Source: Clostridia bacterium (GTDB lineage Bacteria > Bacillota_A > Clostridia > Oscillospirales > CAG-272). Taken from it: DNA of 63,266 nt. Of the stretch, positions 14,690 to 25,300 are shown one piece after another; the stretch's first letter is position 1, and every line of letters starts with the position of its first letter. A model generated the notes under the pieces. That model was not told the origin of the DNA, did no database searches, and saw nothing but the letters and a program-made list of their open reading frames with translations. The translations under genes and the position numbers were made by a program. The stretch covers positions 1-63,266 of the forward strand of contig JAFTSQ010000019.1 in NCBI GenBank assembly GCA_017467205.1, written 5' to 3'.

Positions 14690-17600
14690 TTAATCGAGTC
14701 TTATATATCCGTGCTTACCAAGCTCGTAAGACTCACCGTCCGCAAGCTTTACGGATACTGCGTAAATATTGTAGTTGAGAACGATTCTTACGATGTCCGT
14801 GCCGTTCGAGTAGGTTACTATCGCGACCTTGCCGTTATCTACGGTGTAGTCGGTGTATACGTAATCCTCGTCGGTCGCCAAGGAGTCGGTAAGATAGGTG
14901 TACTTGGAGTTATACTCAATACTGTTGAATACGAGATTGTATGCATTAGCATTATCGGATGCGTATGCTGCCTCATATTTTGCAGCTATTGCGTTTACAG
15001 CATCAACGAAGCCATCAGCTTCAAGAGTTGCTCTGTCGGTATTGAGGATATCAAGTATCTGATTGTTGATAAGCTCGTCAACGTCGAGATCAAGCTTGAT
15101 TCCGCAGCCCACGTTAGCAGGATCTTGGCGAAGCTCTGCATACGCTGCATCTATCTTCTCTATGAGCTGAGCTTCTATCATCTCGAGAAGCTCTTCCTTA
15201 AGAAGATTGAAGTTAGCTGCAGTTTCGCTCTCGTCGATTACTCTCTCTGCAATTATGATAGAGTGGTCGATGATTTCATAGCCCTGAAGATCGCCTATTA
15301 CCGCGTTGAGCTCGGTATATACCTCGACTATGCTGTCGTACCAGTTCTTATAGTCAACACCGTAATACTCGTTGAGATAGTAGTCATCCTTCATATAAGC
15401 GGTGTTCTGGTAGCAGAGAATGTAGTAAAGCGATGCGCCGTTCTCTATCGCACGAAGAAGGTCGTAGCTGGGAGAGCCGGAATAGTTAAACGGAGTGGAT
15501 GCGTAGTTGACGTAGCTGTGAAGCACCATTCCGGTGAACGGAACGGTATAGGACGCGTAAACCGAGTGGCTCGAGTCGGTAGCGGCATTAAGGATATGCG
15601 TTGCATACTTGAGTGCGTACGCGTTACCCTTATCCATCATAAGCTCAAAGCCGTCCTCTGCGGTGACCTTTTCAAGAAGCTCTGCCACGTAAACTGAGGA
15701 TTCGTCACGGTTAATTGCGTTTTCATCGTCGAAGTTGGAGTTAAGGTCGGAGCCGAGGGTGGATACCGATATGGTCTTAAGCTCGTATCCGGAGAACTCT
15801 CTATAGAACTTAGAATAAAGTCTTCCGAGTGCGTCGGGGGTGATTACCAATGTGAAATCGGATATGTACTCGTCAAGTACCATATTATAAGCCTGCTTGG
15901 ATGCGTAACGGTTATCAACCATTCGGGATACGTTGCCCTTGACGGAGATACCGTCGAAGAGGTCGGTAAAGTTGATGTACATAAAGTCAAACTCGGGATA
16001 TACACCGAAGTTGACTCCCTCAGCGGTCGACTTATCCTTTGCGGTGTTGACAAGGTCAACGAAGCCGCCCTTGCCGCCACAAACCTTCTCCCATCTTACC
16101 TTGGTAGGATAGGTGTAGTACATACCGCCGTTGGAGAAGCCGGTAAGTCTGAAGTTTATGTTGGTAATGTTCTGAACCTTCGTTGCAAGCTCGTCAAGTC
16201 TTGCGGCGTCCTCAAGGTAGTTATCCTTAAGTCCCTCGTCGATCTCGACTGCTGCATTTGCACGAGCCTCATCAGCCTTTTGTTTAATGTACTCGATGCT
16301 GTTCGAGAGCTGATTGAACATTTCCGAAACGTTATCGAAGGTGGTAAGAGGAATCTTCTTGGTTACGGGGAAGGTAAGCACTCTCGTGATTATCTCCATC
16401 GAGCCGAATACCTCAATGTAAAGAGGAAGATCCTCACTCGCGAACTCAAGCGCTTCAAGAACGCCTGTGCTCTTGAGGTGGTTACGGTAGTAAGCCGCCA
16501 TTCCCGAATAAGAGGATGCGTAATATTTGCCCGCGCCGTAAGCTGCGTCACCGACCTTACTGTCGGTAAGCATTACGTATCTCGTTATGTAGGAGCCGGT
16601 GTAGCGAGAGTCGGAAACGATGATGTATTCACCAAGTCCGCCGACCGTGATGGTATCCGAAAGATCGTAGGTATCCGAGGGACGAGGCGTGTAGGACGCG
16701 TATACGTTTGCATACTTGTGCGTCGATCCGCCGGACTCGTAGGTAAGAGTCGCCAAAGATGCGCCTTCCTCAAGAAGTGCGAAGAAGCCGTTATTTACGT
16801 TTTCGACACCGTACATATTAGCGGTGGTTTCGTTTGCCGTAACCTCGTTCACAAGTCCGTATACGGGCATAGTTACCTGCTCTCTGTGCTTCTGGGTGAT
16901 TGAGGAGTAGCAGTAGTCGGTTCCGTATACCTGGTTGGTGAACTTAAGGGTGGTTATCTTGGATGCGTTATAGAATTCGTAGAAGTCAACTATCGTTCCG
17001 CTTCCGTCGGGATAGAAGATATATCCGTCACGGGTCATATCGCCGCAGCCAAAGTACTCGAAGGGAGTAACCGACTTAAGAGTGTAGACGGTTTCGTCGA
17101 ATACTATGGAGTTTGCGGGAAGACGAACGGAAAGAGTGTTGTCCGCATTGAAGGTGTACTCAAGAGCACACTTTACTACCGGGTTCTGCTCTGCCACTGC
17201 TACGTATCCGCACTCTTTCTCATCCTCGGCCATCATAGTGAAGTTGTAGTCGGGGCAGAACTTGGAGATGTAGCTCGAAAGGGTGGTCTTATCCGCAGTT
17301 ACAAGATCGGACGTAAGAACGTAAACCGCAGTTCCGTCGATAGTGATGGGATAGTTCTTGTTCATCGTTTCGATCATCGAGGGGATGTCAGCGTATCTTG
17401 CGGGGTTGTGGCAGGAATACGTCGCGGTAATCTTACGAATTGCGATACGAACGTTCTCGAGATCCTTATACGCCTCGCTCGTCGAGGAGAGCTTTTGGAT
17501 ATAGAAGGTATTCATTGCGGTGAGATATTTCGTAAGCTGGCTCGTCGAGATGCAATTGTACTCGTAGGGAGTGTACTTCTCATTCTCGAAGAAGGTCACG

Positions 17601-18256
17601 TTGGTCTTACCGTCCTCGCAATGCTCTGCCATAAGCTCCTCAAATTTCTGAATCATAGGGATAAGGATAAATTCTTCGAATCTTTCCGACGTGATGATAT
17701 TGGGAAGGAGGAATCTCGTAGTGGTATTACCGAGGGTGTAGTTTACTCGGAAACCGCCGGATATGCGGCTGACGCTTATCTGGTTTCTGAGTGCTGCATC
17801 ACGGATACTGTTGAACTCGTAGCTCTTCGTAGTGTTGGCAGACTCAACGATGGATACCGTGATCTGACTCATAAGCGACTGACGAAGCTCGGTGGTTACG
17901 TTGCCGTATCCGGGATTATAGGGGTTAGATGTAAGGATCTGTCCTGTTACGTTATTTACGTAGTAGAGATAACCCGTGTAGCGATTTACGTAGAGGCTGT
18001 ACTCGCCGTCACTCGTATTTATCGAGTAGAGGTATCCCGCATCAAGCTCCTCACGAAGAAGCTCGTACGCCGAGCTCTTATTGTAGTTGACTGCATTCTG
18101 AACGATTGCCTTGACCTCGGCAGCGGTAAGCTCCTGTTCGCTTTCAGCTATATTAGAGGAATAAGCCGCCTCTGCGGTCATTGGCATTACGGACACGAGT
18201 GCCGTAAAGATCATAATCACCGTCAGCGCAGTAGATAATATTTTCTTAAATTTCAT
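14690..18256 (-). CDS. secreted DUF5696-domain protein
   Basis: The 1188-residue protein begins with a signal peptide (MKFKKILSTALTVIMIF..., cleavage near AEAA). The long globular remainder matches the pattern I associate with DUF5696: a beta-rich N-terminal half with YPDGSGTIVDF near residue 425 and a later TIM-barrel-like half with GVYPEFDFMYIN, VITPDALGRLYSKFYREF, FELMMDKGNAYALKYA and GMVLHSYVNYASTPFN. The acidic residues after beta strands resemble glycoside-hydrolase barrels, so a glycan-active role is possible but unproven; no catalytic pair can be assigned by eye. GGAGG precedes ATG 18256 by 7 nt. There is no C-terminal anchor, so it may be released or bind partners. Its place between two permease pairs and after the beta-propeller/Yip1 gene suggests a shared substrate. 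Confidence 0.8.
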   Translation of the reverse strand: MKFKKILSTALTVIMIFTALVSVMPMTAEAAYSSNIAESEQELTAAEVKAIVQNAVNYNKSSAYELLREELDAGYLYSINTSDGEYSLYVNRYTGYLYYVNNVTGQILTSNPYNPGYGNVTTELRQSLMSQITVSIVESANTTKSYEFNSIRDAALRNQISVSRISGGFRVNYTLGNTTTRFLLPNIITSERFEEFILIPMIQKFEELMAEHCEDGKTNVTFFENEKYTPYEYNCISTSQLTKYLTAMNTFYIQKLSSTSEAYKDLENVRIAIRKITATYSCHNPARYADIPSMIETMNKNYPITIDGTAVYVLTSDLVTADKTTLSSYISKFCPDYNFTMMAEDEKECGYVAVAEQNPVVKCALEYTFNADNTLSVRLPANSIVFDETVYTLKSVTPFEYFGCGDMTRDGYIFYPDGSGTIVDFYEFYNASKITTLKFTNQVYGTDYCYSSITQKHREQVTMPVYGLVNEVTANETTANMYGVENVNNGFFALLEEGASLATLTYESGGSTHKYANVYASYTPRPSDTYDLSDTITVGGLGEYIIVSDSRYTGSYITRYVMLTDSKVGDAAYGAGKYYASSYSGMAAYYRNHLKSTGVLEALEFASEDLPLYIEVFGSMEIITRVLTFPVTKKIPLTTFDNVSEMFNQLSNSIEYIKQKADEARANAAVEIDEGLKDNYLEDAARLDELATKVQNITNINFRLTGFSNGGMYYTYPTKVRWEKVCGGKGGFVDLVNTAKDKSTAEGVNFGVYPEFDFMYINFTDLFDGISVKGNVSRMVDNRYASKQAYNMVLDEYISDFTLVITPDALGRLYSKFYREFSGYELKTISVSTLGSDLNSNFDDENAINRDESSVYVAELLEKVTAEDGFELMMDKGNAYALKYATHILNAATDSSHSVYASYTVPFTGMVLHSYVNYASTPFNYSGSPSYDLLRAIENGASLYYILCYQNTAYMKDDYYLNEYYGVDYKNWYDSIVEVYTELNAVIGDLQGYEIIDHSIIIAERVIDESETAANFNLLKEELLEMIEAQLIEKIDAAYAELRQDPANVGCGIKLDLDVDELINNQILDILNTDRATLEADGFVDAVNAIAAKYEAAYASDNANAYNLVFNSIEYNSKYTYLTDSLATDEDYVYTDYTVDNGKVAIVTYSNGTDIVRIVLNYNIYAVSVKLADGESYELGKHGYIRLD

Positions 18257-18271
18257 TTATTTACCTCCTGC

Positions 18272-20464
18272 TCATATTCGGTTGGATATTTCCGAAATAA
18301 TCGAGCTGACGAACGTTACCATCTTTACAAGAAGTCCCGAGAACAGAATTGCGATGAACATTATTATCATCATTGCAACTATTGTACAAACGGTTGACAC
18401 GATGTTCTTGTTGATAGAGTAGTCGTGTGTTACAAGCGTTCCGAAGAACAGAAGAATTCCTACCCATACGTAGCCGAGCGTTACGAGAAGGGTTACGATA
18501 GAGCCCTCGCTCGTGGTGAATATATTGGAAAGTATGGTAGAAAGGGTTACGAAAATAGGAAGAGGTGCGAGGGAGTAGCAGGTTGCAATGAATATATCCT
18601 TGAAGCTGCCCTCACCGTCGAAGAGCGTTGTGAAGCACCAGTTAGCCACGCAGAAGAGCATTACAAGAACTCCTACGGAACCGATTGCCGCAAAGATCGT
18701 CGAATACGTACCTCTCGGATTGAAGATATATCCCGTTCCTATCGACTGATAGAAGAAGGAAAGGATAGTGATTCCGAGGATAGTGAGTGCCGCTCTTACA
18801 GAGCCGCGCTTCTCGTGCTTGATATCCCAGAAGCCGTCGAACGGGTGGAATACGAGGTGGAAGGAGTATAGCAGCTCTTCCCCGTAGGTCTTCTGACCGA
18901 CCTTGAGAGAGGTTGCCTTGTTCTTGACCTTCGCCCAGCCGAGGAACTTGAAGAAGAGCCAAAGCACTCCGATAAGGAGAATTATCAAGGGAATCATAAA
19001 GGTCTGAAGCGATCCCTTACGAACCTCCTTGAAGGCTGTTGAGTAGTACTTTGTTTCATACGCCTTGGAGAGCATCTCCATTGCCTCAACGTACTTACCC
19101 TGGCTGTAAAGCGCCTTACCTATTCCTATGTAAGCAAGGTCGAAGTTATTGTTTCTTGTAAGAACGTCCTGCCAATAGTAAATAGAGTCGGTATAGTTGT
19201 ACTCGTTCTGGTTACGGATAGCGCTTATAATAGTGTCGCAATACTCAGTAGGCGAGTATACGATAAGCTGCATAGTTCCCGAGCTGGTCTTATCGAGAAC
19301 TACCATATAATAAGTACCATCTATAACCTGATAGGTAAGCGATACGAAATTTGCACCCTGACCGAGCTGCTCGCCCTTGGTTGCGTAAGCGAACAAAAGG
19401 TTTCCGCTCTGGTCGTAGGTAAAGAGTCTGATACGCGCGTTCGGCATAGAGGGGTCACTGTCCATAATAGTCCAGGTTTCCTGATCGCCGATAGCAACGT
19501 CGATAATGTTGGAAACGGTAAGAGATGAGGTTACCAGAACCTCGCCGCCGGGGTTGAAGAATCCGTTACGTGCCATAATCTCTTCTCCGGAGGAGTTGAG
19601 CTTCTTTACGGGCGCGTAGGTTGCGGTCTTCGTTTTGATGCTCTTGAACTGGCTCTCGGGCTCGATGTTATCGTTGGTAACGTAAACGAAGCCGCTGTCG
19701 TCAACCGTGATGTTGTTATAAGCTATCGAAACGTTCTGAACGGACGCATCCTTCTGCTCATCGGTCTGGAATCTTCTCCAGATACGGTCAAGGAAGCTGA
19801 GTGTAACCTTCTGCGCGCCGATGAATCCTGTGAACTCGCCGGTGCCGGACATAACGATTACGCCCTCGTAGCAGTTGGGAGAGATAACGAAGAGTCTGCC
19901 GTAAAGGTCGACTGCTATTGCGGTCGGCTTGAAGTCACCGTCGTCTATAAGCTTCGACTCGGGCTGCTCAAGCGTTCTGATATACTCGTAGTTTTCGTCG
20001 AACACTACTATTCTCTCGTTGTTGGTATCACAAACGTAGAGGTGAGTAGTACCGTCGGCATTAATGGTAGGGTCGGTTACGTATACGCCCTGAGGCTTCG
20101 AGAAGGTCTGCGACTTGCCGTTCTCGTCAACGTAGCCGGTGATTATCTTGGCAGCACCGTAGTACTTATTGAGAATTACTATACGGTCGTTGCCGGTATC
20201 TGCAATGTAGAGGTTACCCTGATAGTCGGCAAATACGTCCTTTGCGTCGTTGAGAGCAAGACCGCCGAACTTATCGGCAAGAAGGTTCATATCTATCGAG
20301 TCGAAGGCATCGTCTGCGTGATACGCCTCGGGAGATTTAAGAACCTCTCCGTCAATTGAATAGGTGTAAGTATCGTAGGTTGAGGCCGCGGATGAATAAA
20401 CGGTGCCGAAAAGCATTACCGCTATCATCGCGAAAATTACTACGTATAATATTTTCTTCTTCAT
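18272..20464 (-). CDS. NHL-type beta-propeller, TPR-like segment and Yip1 membrane domain
   Basis: This 730-residue protein has a signal/anchor (residues 1-27) and then NHL/SMP-30-like propeller blades up to about residue 430 (DVFADYQGNLYIADTGNDRI, GVYVTDP...LYVCDTNNERI, AVDLYGRLFVISPN, TVDDSGFVYVTND). A short TPR-like stretch follows at about 430-500 (IGIGKALYSQGKYVEAMEML), then a TM at about 505-525, a cytoplasmic segment, and a Yip1-type domain with about five TMs to the C-terminus (FHPFDGFWDIKHEKRGS is the characteristic lead-in). The propeller should lie outside the cell. GGGAGG precedes ATG 20464. Sitting between permease pair 1 and DUF5696, it could be a membrane platform or sensor for the transporter; that is inference. 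Confidence 0.85.
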   Translation of the reverse strand: MKKKILYVVIFAMIAVMLFGTVYSSAASTYDTYTYSIDGEVLKSPEAYHADDAFDSIDMNLLADKFGGLALNDAKDVFADYQGNLYIADTGNDRIVILNKYYGAAKIITGYVDENGKSQTFSKPQGVYVTDPTINADGTTHLYVCDTNNERIVVFDENYEYIRTLEQPESKLIDDGDFKPTAIAVDLYGRLFVISPNCYEGVIVMSGTGEFTGFIGAQKVTLSFLDRIWRRFQTDEQKDASVQNVSIAYNNITVDDSGFVYVTNDNIEPESQFKSIKTKTATYAPVKKLNSSGEEIMARNGFFNPGGEVLVTSSLTVSNIIDVAIGDQETWTIMDSDPSMPNARIRLFTYDQSGNLLFAYATKGEQLGQGANFVSLTYQVIDGTYYMVVLDKTSSGTMQLIVYSPTEYCDTIISAIRNQNEYNYTDSIYYWQDVLTRNNNFDLAYIGIGKALYSQGKYVEAMEMLSKAYETKYYSTAFKEVRKGSLQTFMIPLIILLIGVLWLFFKFLGWAKVKNKATSLKVGQKTYGEELLYSFHLVFHPFDGFWDIKHEKRGSVRAALTILGITILSFFYQSIGTGYIFNPRGTYSTIFAAIGSVGVLVMLFCVANWCFTTLFDGEGSFKDIFIATCYSLAPLPIFVTLSTILSNIFTTSEGSIVTLLVTLGYVWVGILLFFGTLVTHDYSINKNIVSTVCTIVAMMIIMFIAILFSGLLVKMVTFVSSIISEISNRI

Positions 20465-20479
20465 TTTCGCGCCTCCCTT

Positions 20480-21364
20480 TTAATCCTTCATACCGGAGGA
20501 TCCCATCGTTTCGATGATCTGGCTCTGGTTAAGGACGAAGACGGTAATCGGAACCGCCATCATTAAAACCGTCGAAGCACAGCCTGCACCCGAACGAGCT
20601 ATACCGCCGTTGACGATCTGCTGAATTGCATAGTTGAACGTTTTGAGCTCCTCCGAGTGAATGTAAATGGAGGAACCGGAGTTCCAAAGGCCCTTGAAGG
20701 TTTCGATGATAAGGGTCAGCCAAGCGGGCTTTACCATCGGCATTGCTATGGTAAGGAAGGTTCTGAACTCGCTCGCACCGTCAAGACGCGCCGACTCAAG
20801 AACCGTATCCGGTACCGAGGTTTCCATAAACTGCTTCATAAGGTAAAGACCCATAGTGCTCGCCAAGGAAGGAACTATAATAGAAAGGTATGTATCTACC
20901 CAACCGAAAGCCGAAAGGATGATGAAGTGAGTCATCTGGTTAACGGTGGTGTGGAACATAAGCGACATAACTATAAGCTCGAATATTGCTTTTCTTCCGG
21001 GGAAGCGAAGCTTCGAGAGCGAGTACGCCGCCATCGACGCGAAGATAAGGTTTCCGAGAGTTCCGCAGATGGTGATGAATACCGTGTTGAAGATGTATCT
21101 TGAGAACGGTACCCAGGAGTCACTCATAAGGGTGAAGAGGTCGGAGAAGTTATCAAGCGTGGGGTTGATTACCCAGAATCTCGGGGGGAACATGAAAAGC
21201 TCGTCAAGAGGCTTGAGCGACTGAATAACAACGTAGTACATGGGAAGGAACATAAAGAGTCCCATGAACGTGAGTACTATGGTAATACCGGTATCGCCTC
21301 CAGCCGAACGGTTGAGAACGACGCGGTGACCTCTGGTTCTTAACTTTGCTGCCATATTACTCAC
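20480..21364 (-). CDS. CUT1-family ABC sugar transporter permease, MalG-type (pair 1)
   Basis: A 294-residue permease with six TM segments and EAA loop DTVLESARLDGASEFRTFLTIAMP. The frame opens with GTG at 21364, overlapping the end of the MalF-type gene by 8 bp; ATG at 21355 (residue 4) is an alternative start with a GGTGAG ribosome site. Either start implies translational coupling to the upstream permease. It ends 15 bp before the beta-propeller/Yip1 gene. It is clearly diverged from the pair-2 MalG-type protein (different N-terminus and EAA loop), so the operon encodes two distinct channels rather than a recent duplication. Confidence 0.9.
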   Translation of the reverse strand: MSNMAAKLRTRGHRVVLNRSAGGDTGITIVLTFMGLFMFLPMYYVVIQSLKPLDELFMFPPRFWVINPTLDNFSDLFTLMSDSWVPFSRYIFNTVFITICGTLGNLIFASMAAYSLSKLRFPGRKAIFELIVMSLMFHTTVNQMTHFIILSAFGWVDTYLSIIVPSLASTMGLYLMKQFMETSVPDTVLESARLDGASEFRTFLTIAMPMVKPAWLTLIIETFKGLWNSGSSIYIHSEELKTFNYAIQQIVNGGIARSGAGCASTVLMMAVPITVFVLNQSQIIETMGSSGMKD

Positions 21365-22307
21365 CTACCTTCGACAGTGCCTTCTTGATAACTATATTTG
21401 AACCAAACATAATTATGAAGAGGATAACTGCTATTGCCGACGCATAACCTATTTCGTATCTCGCTCCACCGTAGTCGTTCAGATGGTGGACTATCGTATG
21501 CGCCGCGTAGTCTACCGACGGGAATCCGCAAAGTGCGTCAACGACAGAACCGAATCCAAAGGAGTTGGTTATCGAAAGGACTGCACCGAACATCATCTGC
21601 GGTCTCATCGTAGGAAGCGTTATGTACCAAAGCTCCTGCCAGCGATTCTTGATTCCGTCAACCGCTGCAGCCTCGTAAAGCGAACGGTCGATGGTCTGGA
21701 AGCCGGCTATGAAGGAAAGGAACGCAGTTCCGAGCGAGGTCCATAGTGCAACTACGATACAAAGTCCCATTACGTAGTTCGCATCCTCGAACCACAGCTT
21801 CGGCTGTGTATACACACCCAGCTTTATACACCAGGCGTTTACCCATCCGTAAGAGTCGGACGAGAAGAGGGTTTTCCATACGAGGTATACGTTACCGGAT
21901 ATGGAGGGAGCGTAGAATACAAGCGTTACTACCGCACGAATCTTGGGCGGAAGCTCGTTTATAAACCAAGCTATAAGAAGTGAAAGCACGTAGGATACAG
22001 GGCCTGTTACTGCGGCAAATACGAGAGTGTTCGTACAAGCAAGCAGGAATATTTCGTCTTCAAGGAAGAGTCTTGTAAAGTTCTTGAAGCCGATGATATT
22101 AGGCATCTGCAACATATTGAAGTCGGTCAAGCTAAGGAATATCGAGAGCACGACGGGAAGGACTGTAAATATAATGAAGAGAAACAGGAAGGGGGCTAAC
22201 ATAAAGTACGCCGTCTTGTTGTTCTTCATCTCTTTCCACGTCCACTGCAGCTTCGACATTTCAGAGCGCTTTACCGGACGCTTGATCTCTGCCTGTGTCT
22301 GTGACAT
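21357..22307 (-). CDS. CUT1-family ABC sugar transporter permease, MalF-type (pair 1)
   Basis: A 316-residue inner-membrane permease with a basic N-terminus (EIKRPVKRSEMSKLQWTWKE), six TM segments, and the EAA loop DRSLYEAAAVDGIKNRWQELWYITLP. The final TM is followed by KALSKVGE. It lies 37 bp downstream of the large solute-binding protein gene, the usual order SBP-MalF-MalG. It lacks the Gly/Asn-rich external insertion of the second MalF-type protein in the same operon. Confidence 0.9.
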   Translation of the reverse strand: MSQTQAEIKRPVKRSEMSKLQWTWKEMKNNKTAYFMLAPFLFLFIIFTVLPVVLSIFLSLTDFNMLQMPNIIGFKNFTRLFLEDEIFLLACTNTLVFAAVTGPVSYVLSLLIAWFINELPPKIRAVVTLVFYAPSISGNVYLVWKTLFSSDSYGWVNAWCIKLGVYTQPKLWFEDANYVMGLCIVVALWTSLGTAFLSFIAGFQTIDRSLYEAAAVDGIKNRWQELWYITLPTMRPQMMFGAVLSITNSFGFGSVVDALCGFPSVDYAAHTIVHHLNDYGGARYEIGYASAIAVILFIIMFGSNIVIKKALSKVGE

Positions 22308-22344
22308 TTATCTTTTCTCCTTAATGTTTTTTATGCAAATGGGC

Positions 22345-25300
22345 TTATTCTGCGGAATTATCATCTTCCGGAGGCGTTTGTCCGGGAGCGAGAATTTCGA
22401 TTTCATCGAAGCCATTGTTCTTGAATTCCTCACGCTTACGAGTTATCTCCGCGTTGATAGCGTCGATATATCCGGAAAGCGCGTCTACAGGATCAGCGCC
22501 GTTGTTTTGCACATCGAGGAATGCGAACTTAATGTATCTGCCGTAGATGTAAGAGCCGGGATAGTTTACTATTGCATCGAGATTGTCGTTCTGAATCTGG
22601 TCCATAATAGCTGCGTACTCGCTTGCCGTCCAGGAAAGGTTCTTGATGGCGTTGAGGTTAGCGGTTTCGTATTTTGCCGAAGGACCGATAAGAGCAACCA
22701 TCTTGTTACCGTAGTTTGCCTGAACCTCAGCGCTCGTCTGCCACTGAACGAACTGCCATGCGTCAAGGAAGTTATCGCAACCGTAGAGCATAACCGTTGC
22801 GGATACGCCCGCCAAGGATTTGTAATTGAGCTCGCCGGTTTCTCTATCTATTACACCGGGAAGAGAGCTGAACTCCCAAAGTCCCGCAATCTCGGTTGCG
22901 TAAACTACGAGAGTGTTATATACGCCGGTATAACCGCCGACTACTATCGGCATCTCACCGGTTCTGAAACGGTTGGACGCATCGTAGGATATGGGGAATG
23001 AGTAAGCTGAATACAAGCGGCAGCAGAACTCGAAGCTCTCGTACGCTACATCGGTGTCAAGACCGATCTGCGCACCTGCATACGCGGGATTATCCTCGTA
23101 CTTCCACATACTTCCGCCCATCTGGTAGAGCATAAAGTCGAGAGCGTCTATGTAGCTGATACCTATCTGCATGTTGTTCGCCTGAAGCGAAGGAAGCATT
23201 GCAAGAAGCTCATCCCAAGTTTCGGGAACCTCGAGTCCGAGATCGGCAAGGACGTCCATTCGATAGAACATCATCGGGAAGGACATCGTGTTGGGAACAC
23301 CGTAGGAAACCTCAAGAAGTGTCAGCGTTTTAAGCGCTGCGGGGCTGAAGTTCTGTGCTATGACGTCCTGATACTTGTTCGATACGTTCATCAGCGTCTT
23401 GGTGGGATCGTACGTAGTGGAACGCTCGTAGGTTCCGTCTTCGTTAAGGTAGGTGTACCAAACGGTAGTGAATACCGCGTTGTCCTCATCGGAAAGTCTG
23501 CGGTCGTTACCGCTCATGCCGACAACCGCCTCACGAATTGCGTAGTTGATAACGTCGGATGCGCCAAGACCCATATATACGTCGGGACCCTTGTCTGCAA
23601 GGATGGAAGGAAGAAGCGTTCCGCCCGTGATAAGCTTGAGCGCAACTGCCGTACCCGTCTTATCAGTATAGCCGCCCTTTGCGTCAACCATCGTACGCCA
23701 GATGTTAGACTGGTCACGACCGCTGGCAAGCCAAACGCTTACAGTCGTGGTGTTCTCATCGGGAATAGAGGTAAGTCCCATCGCGTTATAATCTGTGAAG
23801 AATGAAGAGAAGAAGGAGGAAATTTCAAACCATATAGATTGGAAGAAGTTTGCGTTTGCACGAGGAAGATCCTTCTCACCTGCATTTGCGGGGCAAACGG
23901 TGATATGGTCAACCATCATCGAGCTCTTCTTGGAGTTGTTGATCCAAGTACCGAGAGTACCGAGATACGACTTCAGGTTCGCCATATTTGCCGCTATATT
24001 ATCACCGCGGTCGGATCCCATCGTGTCCAAAAGAACCGCTACCGTATAAAGCGTTGCAGTGTGAGAACCGCTCGTTCCGCAGAGCTCCTCAAGTCCGTTT
24101 TTGGTTTCCTCAAGGGCTATTGCCTGCTCAAGAAGAGAAACGAGAACCTCGGGCATGAGGCCTATGAAATTGTAGTTACGGTCTGCATCCGCATCACTTC
24201 CGGTAAGCTGGAGGATGGAGAGATAATCGTTGTTTATGATGTTAAGAGAATCCTCAACCGCCTTGATAAGATCGCGGAGCGAGCCGAGCGAGCACTCAAG
24301 GTAGAGGGTGTACTCAACGCCCTCCTCGAAGTAGAACCAGAACTCATTGGTTCCGTCTCCGACATAAGAGGACTGCCAGTCCTTGCTGTAATTGAACTGG
24401 GTATTGTAGGCTTCCTTGAAGGGAACGGTAGGCGTTCCATCCTCAAGTCCGTACTGACCGCCGGCAAGCTTGATGGTACGGCAGATGAACATACCCTGAA
24501 GGGCGTCCTGCTTAAATCTCATCGCGAGCTTATAAAGACCGGTGGAGTTTACGGTGAAGTTATACGCCGCCCACTGACCTACGGTATCGTAGCTGTTCTC
24601 TCCTATTACGTTATAGAGCTGTGCTCCGGAAACTGCGGGAGAATTGATAGCCGAGGTGTTGTCGTTGGTCGAAGCAACCGAGGAGTCGGACACGTAGTCC
24701 GGGAACTCAGCCTCAATAACCGTATTCATTGAAACCGAGCCGTTAGCAGGCTGATAGCCCTTGGACTCGTATTCCTTGAGAACGTCCGCATAGCTGGGGA
24801 TAACCGTGTTCGTATCGTTCGATGGAACGAGGGTTATCGACTTGACTATCATAGGCTCACGGATACTCTCGAGGGTGAGCTGGTGGTCACCGTTAAGAAG
24901 GTAGAAGGAGAAATATCCGTCATAGTAACCGGTGGAGTCCTGGCAGTAGTAGGTATTCCAGTTGGGATCCTGAACCGCCGTGGGAGCCATAGAGTTACCG
25001 TTGATATCCTGCGTGATGGTGTAAGTGGTTACGGTCTTCTTGCCGCCCTTCACCGTCGTTACCTTCTTGTACGAGCCTTCGGAATCTCTGTAATACTCGG
25101 TTAAAGTGCCCTCCTCGTCGCCTGCCGCAGCATCGGTAGTTTCAACTACAGCGTTGTCGTACCTCCACTGCTTGGAAAGCTTGAGTGCACTTGCCTCGCT
25201 GAAAGGAATAGCGCTGTCAAGATAGAGCTTACGCTCAATCGAGCTCACGCTGCTCTCTTCGGTATTGCAGGTGTAGTATTCTATTTTGATGTAGTAGAAG